64,000 bases of DNA. Origin: Isoetes taiwanensis. Lineage: Eukaryota; Streptophyta; Lycopodiopsida; Isoetales; Isoetaceae. The notes under the pieces were generated by a model, which was not told the origin of the DNA, did not search any database, and saw nothing but the letters and a program-made list of their open reading frames with translations. This document shows, one piece after another, positions 47,241-58,930 of this stretch; the stretch's first letter is position 1; each line of letters starts with the position of its first letter. Both the position numbers and the translations under genes were made by a program. The stretch spans positions 124,001-188,000 of the forward strand of contig JAJEKV010000216.1 in the NCBI GenBank assembly GCA_021234155.1, in the 5' to 3' direction.

Positions 47241-47739
47241 GAAAGCAACTAAGAATAACTTACAAAGCCGTTCTTGTAATTGTCCGCAATGTAATCATAG
47301 ACGTCTTTGGGCTTGCACATGCTTATTCTAAGCATTTTACTATTGAGAACATAGTAAACCACCCCCTTGTCATGGTTGCACTGCATCAAAACTTCATCAT
47401 CGTTCTCTGTAGTAACAAGGCTTATCATTTCACCAGCAGGGTAATAATCATCAGCCTTGAACTTGCCCTTCCCTGATTGGTGGCACAAGTAAAGGTACAC
47501 CTCAGTGGGTTTGCTCTCTCTTGCCCCCGTGGACGCGTGCAGTGTCCGTTCGTAAGTTTATAAGTCTGTGGCTCTGGTGGTGCAGCCTTTGATGGTTGGC
47601 CTTTGTGTACAAACTTGATTTTAGGGCTGGAAAAAGCGTAAAAAAACCATTTTAAAACAAGAAACAGAACCTTTTTTGACTTTTTGAAACAAAAAACAAA
47701 AAAAAAGAGGTCGAAAGGGCATAAAATCGACACTAAATT

Positions 47740-48640
47740 AACGCTTTATTTGTGTCAATTAAGCTTAAAACACAACAATATTACTAAAATATTAAGGTTC
47801 GGGACCACTCTTTAAGCACTAGACACCAAGATTCCAAAATGGTTCTGGAACGGTATAAATTTATACCGCTCGAACACAGTCGGTATAAATTTATATTCGA
47901 AATGGTTCTCGGCGGTATAAATTTATACCCGTTAACCATTTCGATAGATAAATTTATATCTTAAAGTACTGAGCGTATAAATTTATACCGCTCGTGCTCG
48001 AGCGGTATAAATTTGTACCGCTACAGAACCATTTCGGTATAAATTTATACCGACTGTGCTTAAACTCTAACAGATTATAACAAAAGAGAAACTAAAACAG
48101 TACGGATAGTAGACTTACGTGGCCATGGTCGTATGGGTTCGCTTATAGCTGTTCGGAGAAGCAATTTGGAAGGGGTATATAAGGCGCATTCGAGCCTTGG
48201 ACTCCTAGCGGTATGTAGAAAAAGGGTGGGGTGGCCACGGGCTTAAGTACCTCTGCTAGGTGTGTTTCAGATAGCACTTCTATAAAGTTTTCAATACAAC
48301 CTATGCGTGAGTTTTCAGTATAAATTTATACCGCTTTCTTTTCTCTGTTGCCCTCCTCAGTATAAATTTATACCAACTTCAGATAAATTTATACTGCCGC
48401 TTCAAGTTTGCCTTCTCAGATAAATTTATACCATCCCTGTGTAAACTTTTACCGTCGCTCTTCCGGTCAGTATAAATTTATACAAAGGTGGACGCTAACT
48501 TTCTCGAGTATGGCTCGAGAAAAAGAACTCTGAGCCTCCAACTCACATTCGCTCGGGCTTCCTCCCAATGACATTCACACCTCCTCGGTGACCGACAGGA
48601 AGTAGCTTTGAAAATTCTGCGTCCGGACATTCAAACCCCA
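47740..48640. promoter_or_regulatory. divergent promoter region with palindrome clusters 3 and 4
   Basis: This roughly 0.9-kb region separates the divergent methylase and transposase genes. Cluster 3 has seven copies, at 47852, 47882, 47914, 47947, 47975, 48004 and 48036, with centres 30, 32, 31, 29, 30 and 32 bases apart. Cluster 4 has copies at 48318, 48360, 48382, 48419, 48441 (degenerate) and 48470. Three (47852, 47914, 48036) are exact GGTATAAATTTATACC. Near-constant spacing of about three helical turns would place bound proteins on one face of the DNA. An operator or centromere-like (parS) role is inferred; the TATAAA half could also act as a TATA box. Confidence 0.7.
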
Positions 48641-51610
48641 CCTCTTGTTGAGTTTACTCCGGCCACGACCACCTCGGCTTCCACCACCAGTTCAATTTAC
48701 TCCACCACACCCAGCTCCTGAACGTCGTTTGCCCCCACCAATGCGTTTTACTCCACCACAGGCTAGAGAGGTCAGACTACCTACCCCACTTCATTTTAGC
48801 TCGTCGCCCATAGTCCACCGTAGGCTAAATCCCCGGAGGCAAATCACGCCAACTCCATCCATATCGCTAAATGGTACTACAACAAGTGGGAGCAGTCAGC
48901 GACACGCAACTCCTGTGTTCTACGACACGTCAGGAGCTGGTCAACTCCGTCACCAACCTCGATTACTTTTTCCCAGAGACAGGGAAAGCACCTCCCCCAA
49001 GGACTTGCCCACACCAAACCTCTCAGCGTCTACAAGTACACCTCATGTTGATCTCTCAGACGAAGAAACACCTCATGTTGATGTCTCAGACGAGGACCTA
49101 CCAAAGCCACAAGACTCCATGTTCGAATTCAAAGCCCCTGCAAGTAAGAATCTTAAGCGTAACTTACACAAGAAAGCATGTACAACCGTTAGAAGAAAGA
49201 AACTCATGGACGAGGCTCACTTGCGGGCAACACATACAAAGCACTGTTGTTCTCAACGTTGTTTGCTTAAGATTGGACTAAAGGAATTGAGGTTGATTCG
49301 TGATAGTTAGTTCAATGACTCGCTAGACCAAAGGGGCTACTTAGCCTTCAATATTAGGCGGATGATGGTGAGAAGTTTACTTACACAAACTGGTGGCCAC
49401 ACCGTCTCATCAAACGGCCTTCAAATTGATTCATGCTTTAGGCGGGGCGACTTGACCGCTTTGAAGAAAAGGCTTGACAAGAATCCGTGCATCAATGACT
49501 ATCGCCATTCGGGAGGCATAACCGTAATTCATGCCCTTCAATGTGTTTCCGGATGGAAGGTTTCTTTAAGGAGTCTTGTGAGAAACTCCCAAACAGCCCT
49601 ATGTACCACTTGAGTGACAATTTCACTAAAACAAGAAGTCTCGATAATTATAAGGAGATGTGTGTTGATTTGGAGAACGCTTTGTGCTACTCTTACTTTC
49701 TTTACTTTATGTGCTCTGGAAAAAGAGTTTTTTCTCGTGTCCATTCCTAGAAAGCATAGGATGTCTGTTTGTGCTATATGCTCAATTAAAAGCTCGAGAG
49801 ACAAAATGCAAGGACACTTCACACTAAAAGTAAGCATCCGGGGCGTGTTCTTGCCTAGTTCTACTTAAAAGTAGGTTCTTTCCTAAACATATTTTCATTT
49901 CAGATGCATTGAAGGAGAAACTGAACAAGCACAGAGAACAACAATCTTTGGAAAGGAGAAAATTGACAAAACATAGGAAGAAAGCACTGGAACAACCACT
50001 CAACTACATATGGGTTGTTATTGATGGAATGGACCGGAAGAAGACCACCCTACCACATTTTGTCAATGTGCCTAAGGATCTTCTTGAAGAAGATTTCATA
50101 CATCCGCATGTTGTTGGTGCTATGGTATTTAATGGAAAACTATCTTGCAAGGCATTTTCTGAATTATCCAAACATTCAAATCTCACTATCACAATATTGA
50201 ATAAGCTTCTTTCCAATCTAGAACATATACCACCAGGTTGTATCTTGACTAGACAACACGACAAGGGAAAATAAGAATCAGGCGTTGTTTGCTTTCTGTG
50301 CTATGCTAGTAGAGAAACAAATCTTCAAGAAGGTGAAGATTGGTTTCCTGCTTGTTGGTCATACACACGATCAAATTGATCGGATGTTATGAGGTTCTCT
50401 AAACGTCTTGCTTTCGAAAAAAGCGCTCGACCTACCAAGCAATGATTGAGGTTATCCAAGATTCCTACAATCCTCGTCCGGACATCGAGTTATTGGAAGA
50501 AACTTATGATTTCAAAGAATGGATTTTTGGAGAGATCAACTGGGTCACCGTGCTATTGAGCCCTTGAGAAACATTACAATTCAACATCGGATCAAAATTT
50601 CACTTGTAGATGGCAAGGCCATCTTACAAGGAAAGAAATATATGCCACATCCTTGCGATTGGCGCCAAACCCGGTATTCAATTCATTCGCACCATCCCCA
50701 ATACTAGTTCCATGCTCTCTGCAGAGAAGCAAACGCCTCTAAAAAGCTTGAAAGAAATCACAAAGAGTAAAAAGGAGGGAAGAGCATTTGACTCAAACAA
50801 ATCATTGGATTATATTGAGACAAGTATTGATCGTGCTCTAACCACTTTGGGGAGGCAGATGCTTTATGGTGGCCTCAGTTTTTTCTCGACAACGTGACAT
50901 GTTGCAAGCTTCATTGCAAGGTCGAAGAATAGTTACATTCAACCTGGCCATCTAGGCAAACTCTCCCATGCAAGTTGAGAATCAAGAGGAACAAGTAGAG
51001 ATATTGGCTAGCTCGGATGAAGATGCAGAGTCATGTACAGCGGCCCCCAGCCCCACGGCACAACAAGTTGCTCGAGTATCCGGGTTCGAGTCTCGGAGAT
51101 TGAAAGGAATGCTCATAGCTGTCGGTGATAATGATGAATCACGGGAAGCCATTCGGCTAGCTAAAATCTTGGAGGTAACAAAGAGGATGGAATTCCCACT
51201 CAACTAAAAGTGCACTGGATGAGAACGAATGCCGCCAATGCTTTCAGTGGGAGTTATACTTTGGAGATGGTAAAAACAGGAGTGGGAAAGAGAGCAAAGT
51301 CCAAAGCAAGCACTGCTGTCATAGATCTAGCTGAAGTAAAGGTTCTTGCATATGACTTTGTTCGATTCTTTGCTAATAAGTTACGATGGTCACTCAAACT
51401 TTAATAAGGTCGGCATGTGGATTAGACAAACAACCTAGAAAGGTGGCAAAAAAAGATGATGATGAAGACTCACTTGTAGAAAGTGAGGAAGAAGATCGTT
51501 CGAGTACATCCAAGTCTTTGAGAGTGAAGGCGAGGATGAAGGCTCAAGTGATCGAGATTAAATGAGTCGGAGGATGAGATGCATCCTGATCTTCTGCGCA
51601 AAATGTAAGT
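48620..51610 (+). pseudogene. DUF7869-like presumptive transposase (broken)
   Basis: A proline/arginine-rich N-terminal part (48645-49100) and an acidic stretch lead to HCCSQRCLLKIGLKELRLIRD, a cysteine motif typical of the start of this family. After a stop at 49308, FNDSLDQRGYLAFNIRRMM, RMEGFFKESC and IPRKHRMSVCAIC follow in changing frames. An intron at 49830-49903 leads to WVVIDGMDRKKTTLPHF (first acidic residues). In the next frame come LDNTTRENKNQALF and FLLVGHTHDQIDRM near 50260-50390. The C-terminus is acidic and ends ESEDEMHPDLLRKM near 51607. Such RNase H-like proteins recur in transposon-like settings in many eukaryotes; that they are the transposase here is inferred from position between TIRs. 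Shifts go in both directions, so this is real decay. Confidence 0.65.
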
Positions 51611-52005
51611 TTGTCCGATGACTCGAACATGTAAAGAACAGAAAGTGCAGGTGATGATTGTTTGTCAAAATGTCCTATATTTTTGACAATTTTGTTCATA
51701 ATTTTGTACAATTTTCACAACCTTGAATATATCACTTCTTTGTCACTCTACTACCCTTGCTATTTTTTTTTTATTGCCCTTTTTTGTTACACTTTATAAA
51801 AGTAACTATTTTTTGTTCTAGTTTAGGAGGATGAAAATTGCTATTTAAAATTTTTGCACGAAAGTTATGTTCAATCAACCCCTCAAAAATGGTACCTAAA
51901 TTACTTAAATTGTCACACCTGTCACAAAAAAATCTTAAAAATGGACTTTTTTTAAAGGGAATTTTAGGAATCTTTCAAAGATTCCTTTCAAGTCGCGTTC
52001 CAAAC

Positions 52006-52035
52006 AAATAAGTGCGTTTCATTTTAAACTTTGTT
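52006..52035 (-). repeat. right terminal inverted repeat of the 9.4-kb element
   Basis: The complement of the left TIR with one mismatch, followed directly by CCAA. Just inside lies GGAATCTTTCAAAGATTCC (51969-51987), itself a palindrome whose half is found at the left end near 42645. Confidence 0.8.
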
Positions 52036-52039
52036 CCAA

Positions 52040-55000
52040 GCTCACAAATCAGGATTCAGGGGATGACGATATACTGTCTTAATAGCGATGATGGAATTCG
52101 AACAAGGTTAGATACTCAGGATCTGTTGCCTCATTGACAAGAAGGCCTTCTTGCGGACTTGCCCCAACCTTCCGAAAGTGCTCTTCAATAATGGGGAATT
52201 CAATGGCAAAGCCACCATTGACAAAAAGCTCTAAGTCCGACCTCGAAAATGATATTGCTCAAGAAGAAAGAAAGACATTTCGACTTGGATATTCTTTCCC
52301 GAGTATCAACGGTCACAAGTTAGAGACAAGAAACCATATACACACTTGGGAATGGAGTTTTTAGTTCGTTTTCGTGGGAGGGGCCGTCCCATCGCTGGTA
52401 AATGCCTGACGACGACATGTTATACCCAAATTTTAAATGGCAAAAATCCGCTAAGCCCACAAAAACGCGGTGTGTTTTTTTTTTTGGGCGTGGCTATAAC
52501 ATGTCAAACACACGAATATACCACGGATATGCCCGTGGGTATAACATGTGAGCGTCCAGATATTCAAGGCTCGCCCCGCCCCCGTCCGGTGAAGACGACG
52601 GCTGACTGCAGAGGTGAATCTGACAGTACGAGAACAACCCAAATAAGACAAAAACTCACGAAAAAGCCGCCCCGTTATTTTTTTAATTCACCGGCCGCAG
52701 CCGGCCGCCTTCAAGGATTTGGAAGCAAACTAGAAACTAGCCCCGCTTTTAGATCAAAGAATGCTTAGGACAAGCCGGTATGGATATGCCTTCTCCCTTC
52801 TCGGTTGAGAAAATAAGGATATGAAATGGACTTCCATGCATATGCAAAGCTCCTTTTACTTGACATCTTGGGGTACTTTCAATTATGGGCCACAAATTTG
52901 AGGAGTTGATTTGGAGGCCGATGCATGGTCTCAATTAGAAACGCTTGGACATCTAGAATGATCGGGAGTAAACTTTTTGCCTCGTGACATTTTGCTTGTT
53001 TGAATTTAATGCTAAGCCCTTGCGACTTCAAGTAGCCTTTCAAGCGCGTTGCATTTGCATAACAATAAGCCGGAATAGACTCCTGCGGCTAGCTTGTATT
53101 TTGCCAAAACCTTGGCTCATCAAGGTAAAATGTGCTTGTTTCCAAAGGCGACTAAATTGTTTCCAAATTTGAATCAATCAGCAGATTATGCCTTGACTTG
53201 TAGCAATTTGTATGCCATGTCTTGGACACATGGGTAAATCCCCATGGAGTTGTCCTAAAGGACATACTTTACAAGGAGAACTTGAACATTTCAATTTGAT
53301 GGCTTCATTGTAAGATCCGGTATTTAGAATCGACATCCTAAACAATGTGAGGTAGTCAATGGGCAAACGTCGTTATTTTTTATAAGCGGTTGCTTTCTCC
53401 TTGTCGTACGTGCACTTTGAAGATGCATGTGCTTTATAAAGTGTAACGCTATTCTTATTCGGAAGTTTGTTTTTAACTTGCGGATATGATCTTTGAAGTC
53501 TGGTTACTTTGAGAGCGGTGTACTTGATACAAAACATAAATATTTTATGGATCGTGCACTCGAGGTAGGAGAGTTTATAAGTCTTATGTTGAAATACAAC
53601 TGCTCACCAAGCTAATGTTCAAGTTTGATGCTCTTTGTAGATTATCCAACTCGCCCACCAATTTGTTGTGGGTCATTATCACATGGCTACGCAACTTTAA
53701 CAAATTCAAAGAAGGACGAAGCGCGCATCAATGGATGAAGAATTTAATAACAGATTTGCATCGGTATTCAACACATTTTGAAGAATGTATTGCGATTTTG
53801 ACGGGGTGTGCGGTGGGGTGCCATTCATGTGTTCGAGACAAATTACGCATTCGGTTGATGTTATTGTTCTTAAGTTGGCTATTATATATTTTACAAGAAT
53901 TTTAGCGGGCATTTGGCCAGCTTCTTTTAACCGATGTCTTAAGACATTAATGCTCCATCTACATCGTCGGTACTTACAACATATAGATGTGAGGCTGCTA
54001 TTAGAAATGTGAGTCAAAGAGCATTTACGGTATGTCTATGGGTAAAAGAATATGGCAATGCACTCTTGTTGAAAAGAGGCTATGCCTAAAGAGCTGCTCT
54101 ATGCCCAGTGATGTTGATTTTCGATCCTACTCTATGACCTTGCTTAAAGAAATATCTCAAAATATGCAAACCGCTGGACTAATATCAAATTCAAAACATT
54201 ACTGTCTACTCCTTCAGCCCATAATTAACACTATAATGAGCGCATATATTATATAGCAATTCACACAGGAAGCTTTCTGAAGTCAGTTCATTCTCAACAA
54301 AAAGCATCCTTGCTACATTAATCAGATCTTGAAAGCCTCAAGATTTGCAGTTTTAACTTCAATGTTTTGCACGCAAGAAGCACCTTGATCAATTGGGCAG
54401 ATTGAAAACTCTAAATTTTTTTCTTGTGAGGCACAATAATATAATATCACAGGGCAAGGATTCGGTAGTTTAATGGATGTGCACAGTTTCGTTCCAAGAA
54501 ATAATCTTTGAGAGGGCCAGCCTCCTCATATGTTCGGTACATCTGTAGATTTCTCTCAATGTCGTTCCATTTGTGTGTGCTATTAAAAATTTAATAATGA
54601 AAAATAATGCAACCGTTGTGCTATAAAACTCGCTAGACAGAGCGACCTACGGGTCAAACCCCACGTTTTTGCTTCAAAACGGAATAATATTTTATACTGC
54701 TTGATCAGTCGCAAAAAGACCTTCAAAAAATTTCAAAATAACTTTCTAATTTCTATGCATTTTTTGGAGCTCTTGCGGTGGCATCCTAAGCTCGGCCATC
54801 TTCTGCAGTATGGAAGCTACCCAACAACTATCTGCATCGCAGTGTCTGCATTGTGGACGCATGGATGGAAGTACACAAATATGCACCACTGTCAATAAAA
54901 TGGCAATTAATATTGTATTAAAGCCAGCTACTTATTATATGGCTAAATCTCGGACATATATGTGATCTTAATTGTTCTAGTTCGGAGAAAGGGATGAAGA

Positions 55001-55850
55001 ATGCAGAGATAGTAGGACCGTTGGATCGCTGGGTGAGTATCGGCACATAAAAATTACTTGAGAAAGGAAGAATTACTGGGTGATCGCATGTTTAGAGAAG
55101 GAAAATCATTAAAATAGAATGAAAATGGCTCCAAAAACATGCTCAAATTGCCCTACAATTATAGCTCTGTAAATCCGACAAAGTTTAAAACTTATCTGCG
55201 ATTTTCTTGTTTCTAAATGACCAAACATCAGCCAAAAAACTTTGGATTCATACCTATTTGCCGGGCCAGATCGAGTAAGCTTCAAACGGGTCCTTGATTA
55301 CCAATATTCTGGTTGGAAAAAATGTGATCTAACTACTACTTAGAAGCAAGGTCGATTCTTCAACCTATGCTTTCCAAGCGGGCAAATTATGCCCTGTATA
55401 CTGGCAGTCTAAGACGGTAACACAAAACAAAAAAAACCAAGCTCCAGAGCTCCGGAATTCCCTTTAATTCGGCTGCCTAATTCGTACCTTTTCTGAATCT
55501 CTGTGAAATAGAACTCAACAGGGGCAATCCCTGGCCGTAATTGTATGGATAAATCCAAAAGTGGCTTCCACTATTAGATTCAATGGAATCGTGATCAAAA
55601 TCGAAACTTGAATTCTGGGTTATATGCGATTTTCGAACTTTTTGGAGTGTAATCATGGCATGCAAGGTAGATTCAACTCCGAAAACAGAGTATATTTGGG
55701 GAGGAATACAGCATTTCGTAGCACAAACAACCGATTCCAATGCAGCCTGCTCAAAAGCTAGAATTATTTTATCTGCCCACTGACTCTAACACGATGTACA
55801 GACCACAAAGAGGTACTTGATTCATCCCCAGGGCAGGGCTCAGGATACTT
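52040..55850. other. 3.8-kb intergenic stretch; a short inverted repeat near 52.4-52.55 kb
   Basis: ACATGTTATACCCA at 52415-52428 has its exact complement at 52536-52549, with a direct partial copy (TATAACATGT) near 52495. The enclosed 130 bases include a T run. Elsewhere short open frames occur on both strands (for example 53615-53905) without a motif I can name. Nothing else recognised. Confidence 0.4.
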
Positions 55851-55861
55851 TTACCCTTGAT

Positions 55862-56620
55862 TGGTGATCCCGGAGATAAATTTACCGGCCTCCGGGATCC
55901 CGGGTCTCCCTCGACGGTCCGTTCGGGAGACCCGTTCTGAGGTAGCCACAGCAGACGCCACGTCGGTCCAGACCATCCCCGCCCGTCCAAACCCCCGTGC
56001 AATGGCGGCGCCGCGCCCTCGAGAGATCCGCCTCCGGGATCATCCACGATCCCTCCTCCCGGGATCCCCGATTGGCCGTGGCTATTAACCACGGACAATA
56101 TCGGTAGAGGTGATCCCCTCCTCAGGGATCCCGGCACGCGGATCCCCTCCGGATCGGGATCACCGTACGATAATTGGCGGACGGGGCCGGGCCGAGGTGA
56201 TCCCCTCCTCCGGATCCCGCACCCGGACGGATCCCTCCTCACGGGATCACCCGTGAGGCTAACTACGGACGATATCCGCCGAGGTCACCCGTGGTGGGCG
56301 ATCTTATTGACCCCCTATCCGCCGAGGTGATCCCCTCCTCGGGATCACAGGTCGAGCAATCATGGGCTTATCCGGGGGGTGATCCCTCCTCGGGATCCCC
56401 GGCATCCCGGACCTTGGATCCCCTCCTAGGGATCACCCCAATCGTGATACTTGGCGGACGCTTATCCGGAGTGGTGATCACCTCCTCAGGGATCCCCTTC
56501 GTGATGGCCGGTCACTATCGGGCCGTGGTGATCCCTCCTCAGGGATCGCCCCCTCCCGTCGATAGCTGTACGGACGACGCTATCCCGTAGCGGGCGATCC
56601 TAGGGATCGGTAATTGGCGA
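55862..56620. repeat. array of GATCCC-TCCTC-GGGATC half-site pairs (left, CTCC orientation)
   Basis: At least ten imperfect copies of GGTGATCCCCTCCTC followed by GGGATCC are separated by 40-80 bases of GC-rich spacer that often contains TATCCGCCGAGG or GGACGATAT. GATCCC and GGGATC are complementary half-sites around a directional TCCTC core, so each copy is a near-palindrome with a defined orientation. The opposite orientation occurs at 59.8-60.1 and 61.07-61.4 kb. Confidence 0.8.
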
Positions 56621-57460
56621 GGGGCGAGTTATTCTCGTAGATTAGATGCACTCCGGTAGCCGGTTTGCGGCCGCCCATTAGATCCGGGTGATTTATACCG
56701 TCCCTCAGGGATCCGGAAGCGGCGGCAACTTTAATTTTAAAATTAAATTCGGACGGGCCATTAATGATGTGTAATGCGCCAATCCTTCGGCCCGCCACGT
56801 AGGGACTTGGGATCCGGGAGGGCTCAAAAAGACCACGATTTCGAAGAGTCCAAGTCCAGGCAGAACTCTCGCGGGTAGGCCACTAGGATTCCTCTGGGTA
56901 ACGCGGTGGTTTTGTCGACATCGCACCATTAGCGCTGCGTCAAGTCGTTTACATGCGTTTACCTCTGTGATAACGGGCAGTTGAGGTAAAATCGACCCTT
57001 TCGATGCATATATATCAAGTTTTTACTATTTTCTACTATTCTTTACTAAATCTTACTGTGGCCGTAGATGGGCGAATCCTTAAACACGGAAGTCGGCCTC
57101 AACACAAGTTTTGTGAATCTTTGTCTTGAAGTTTTGCTTCATATGCATTCCAGATTCCGGAGGTCCTACACACATTGAAGCGGATTCTGGATGCCGAGGT
57201 GGACTCCCCCGGCCGTCGGGGGCAACAAAAATTGGATGAAGGGGAGGAAAATCGGCATTGGGGAAGAATACAGAGGAGGAGGTGAAAGAACGAAGCTTCG
57301 TGGACGCTCAAGCCGGGCGATTTGAATGAGGAAGGGGGCCAAGAAAGGAGGGTGTTGTCATAGACGAAGCCCGATGCGAAGTTAACGAAGAGGCCCCCGA
57401 CACGCTTACGATCACCGGCAAAGAGATGGAAGTGCTTAGTTGATGACCGCACTAAAAGTT
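56621..57460. other. spacer between the GATCCC array and the unknown gene
   Basis: Mixed-composition sequence with a TTTTACTAT-rich patch at 57020-57050. No recognised domain. From about 57150 the plus strand begins to look coding, with broken frames that may belong to the next gene. Confidence 0.35.
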
Positions 57461-57479
57461 ACTCCAGAAGGTTGAGCTC

Positions 57480-58930
57480 GAAAATCACGTGTTTCGAGTG
57501 CATGCCTTGGTTGATAGGTATGTTCCCCGATGCGCCGAGGGGAGGATCCCAAACCGTATTCATTTGCCCAATGCGAGCCCGCCAAGATCTAATGCCAATC
57601 AAGAAGAGGAGTTATGCAAAGGTTTCGTGGCCGAAGCATGGATCCGCACTATAAATATGCCCACAACCTCACCCAAAATTGCAGAGGGCCGGAGACATCT
57701 TTGGAGTGGTGGCCGATAAGCAAATTGAAATGGGTCTTCTCGATAAGAGCCAAAGAGAAGCCTTCATTAATTTACAGGTGCAGAGGAAGAAAGCAAGTGA
57801 ATTGGAAAGCCAACAATTGCAGATCGAGGAGATAAAGGCACGGATCAGGCAGAGCACCAAAAATTTAATCTCTGATGATGAGCTTTGGCCTCCACTAACC
57901 AAAGAGCAGGAGCAAAGCCAATTGGACGCTGATGATGTGAGCGAGGAGGGGCTGCAAAGAGGTAAGCATTCGTCCCCTTTGCCTAAACCCCGCCTTTGCC
58001 TAAAGCTGCCCATTTGCCTAAAACTCGTGTTGCCAAAGCCGTGCCCAAAAATTTTCGTGAGGCATCGTGCAGATCCAAAACCCCCAAAACCTCCTCCTAA
58101 ATCCACTGAATTCATGGCCCCTAACCGGATCCTGCTGGAAACTGAGCTCGAAGATAATATTCCCAAGCCCAGCAAGATTATGCTGTATCATTTGTACTCT
58201 GTCGATCCACATTTTCTAGATTCTGTTTTGGACTACCAAAGAGGTGTTGATGCCGATCGATGGCAGTGCCCCTTCACATTAAATTTCCCTGTGGTGGTTG
58301 AGAGCCCCTTCATCAAGGTGGGCAGCAAGTCAGCAAATGTCGAGTTTTACATCCAAGAAGCCGAGGCCCTAAAATTTATGACAATCCCTTCCGCCTCTGG
58401 ATCCGGAGAGCGATGTGGACTCGGATTGCATTGGTTCTTATCTCCTGTAAGTTTTTAAGTTCTTAAGTTTCTTCAATTTCAGTTTTTCATTGCACTCAAT
58501 TGCTCAATTGGTTGTACAGGGTAATTCTGCACTCAATTCCAATCCAGAAAAGGTGCCATCATGTGTTCTTGCATCCTGCCGATTCATTGGGCCGTTCTTG
58601 AGTGGAAGCAAGGCCGGGTTGGCGGGGGCTTATGAGCAGTTTGCCAAGCTCATCCCCGACAACCCGCTTGGTAGGGCACGGTGGAAGATCCATGACAAAG
58701 ACAATTCTATTATATTCCTGTCAATGCTGGGTAAACTCAGATCACTTGATTATTTAAGTTTTAAATCTATTCTAATTGCCTTTCAAATTGCTATTTCTTA
58801 GTGGCCATTGGAGCCTTTTCATCTTAGTGATCGGATGGCTGGCGTGCGCTGCTCGCTTGGAAAGCCCCGCCCTTGCATTCGCAGACCTTGATTCATATGC
58901 CCCTTGCATGCATCTACCCGAGAATTTGTG
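57480..58930 (+). pseudogene. broken gene of unknown function between inverted GATCCC arrays
   Basis: The longest open part, 57679-58458, encodes a helical, charged segment (LLDKSQREAFINLQVQRKKA, then QQLQIEEIKARIRQSTKNL) predicted by eye to form a coiled coil. A proline/lysine-rich linker and a folded-looking part (IMLYHLYSVDPHFLDSVLDY, FPVVVESPFIKVGSKS) follow. After a likely intron at about 58447-58518 it continues NSNPEKVPSCVLASCRFIGP and LIPDNPLGRARWKIHDKD (58519-58730). I do not recognise the family. Upstream pieces from 57480 are in other frames. Its position between oppositely oriented repeat arrays suggests an element-borne gene. Confidence 0.45.

Larger units (their letters stand above)
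44078..47660 (-). pseudogene. ParB/Srx-like domain fused to an N4/N6-type DNA methyltransferase (broken)
   Basis: Read on the minus strand. Pieces: up to 47264 (YLYLCHQSGKGKFKADDYY..., unknown, possibly BAH-like); 47193 to about 46808, acidic (EEEDREEVLEEEEEEEP); about 46730-46246, ParB/Srx-like with YYVLGGTHSYKARKEL and VTDEEAKVIAVSHNLDND; 45965-45754; 45684-45548; 45488-45042 with motif IV CIADIPYGF; about 44690-44394 with motif I ILDAFSDRGTTAV and VVSVDIDPDK; then an acidic, proline-rich tail ending at a TAA at 44078-44080. Motif IV before motif I is the PF01555-type order (N4-cytosine or N6-adenine). ParB followed by such a methylase is a known prokaryotic/phage architecture. The introns have GTAAGT-type donors. 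Frame breaks near 46740, 45130 and 44520, and FSDRGTT where FSGSGTT is usual, suggest this copy is inactive. Confidence 0.65.
42602..52035. mobile_element. 9.4-kb TIR transposon carrying a ParB-methyltransferase gene and a DUF7869-like transposase
   Basis: Bases 42602-42631 and the reverse complement of 52006-52035 agree at 29 of 30 positions, starting AACAARGTTTAAAATG. Similarity continues inward with gaps (GAAAGATTCCT on both sides). CCAA directly abuts both ends (42598-42601 and 52036-52039), a 4-bp target-site duplication. Inside are two divergent spliced genes: minus 47.7-44.08 kb (ParB/Srx plus DNA methyltransferase) and plus 48.6-51.6 kb (DUF7869-like). About 25 palindromes of GGTATAAATTTATACC type occur, only inside the element. 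Both genes have frame breaks, so this copy is probably immobile. TIRs, duplication and genes are seen directly; the assignment as one transposon is a strong inference; the superfamily is unknown to me. Confidence 0.8.

Noticed and set aside
44840-48483. Palindrome clusters as a CRISPR-like array
   Set aside because: Spacing is about 30 bp, but the repeat is a 14-16 bp TATAAATTTATA palindrome with drifting ends, lies within introns and a promoter of spliced genes, and no cas-like gene is present.
52415-52549. Short inverted repeat as the ends of a MITE
   Set aside because: Arms are only 14 bp, the enclosed sequence is 107 bases with no target duplication, and a direct partial copy lies inside. 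Too little to call an element.
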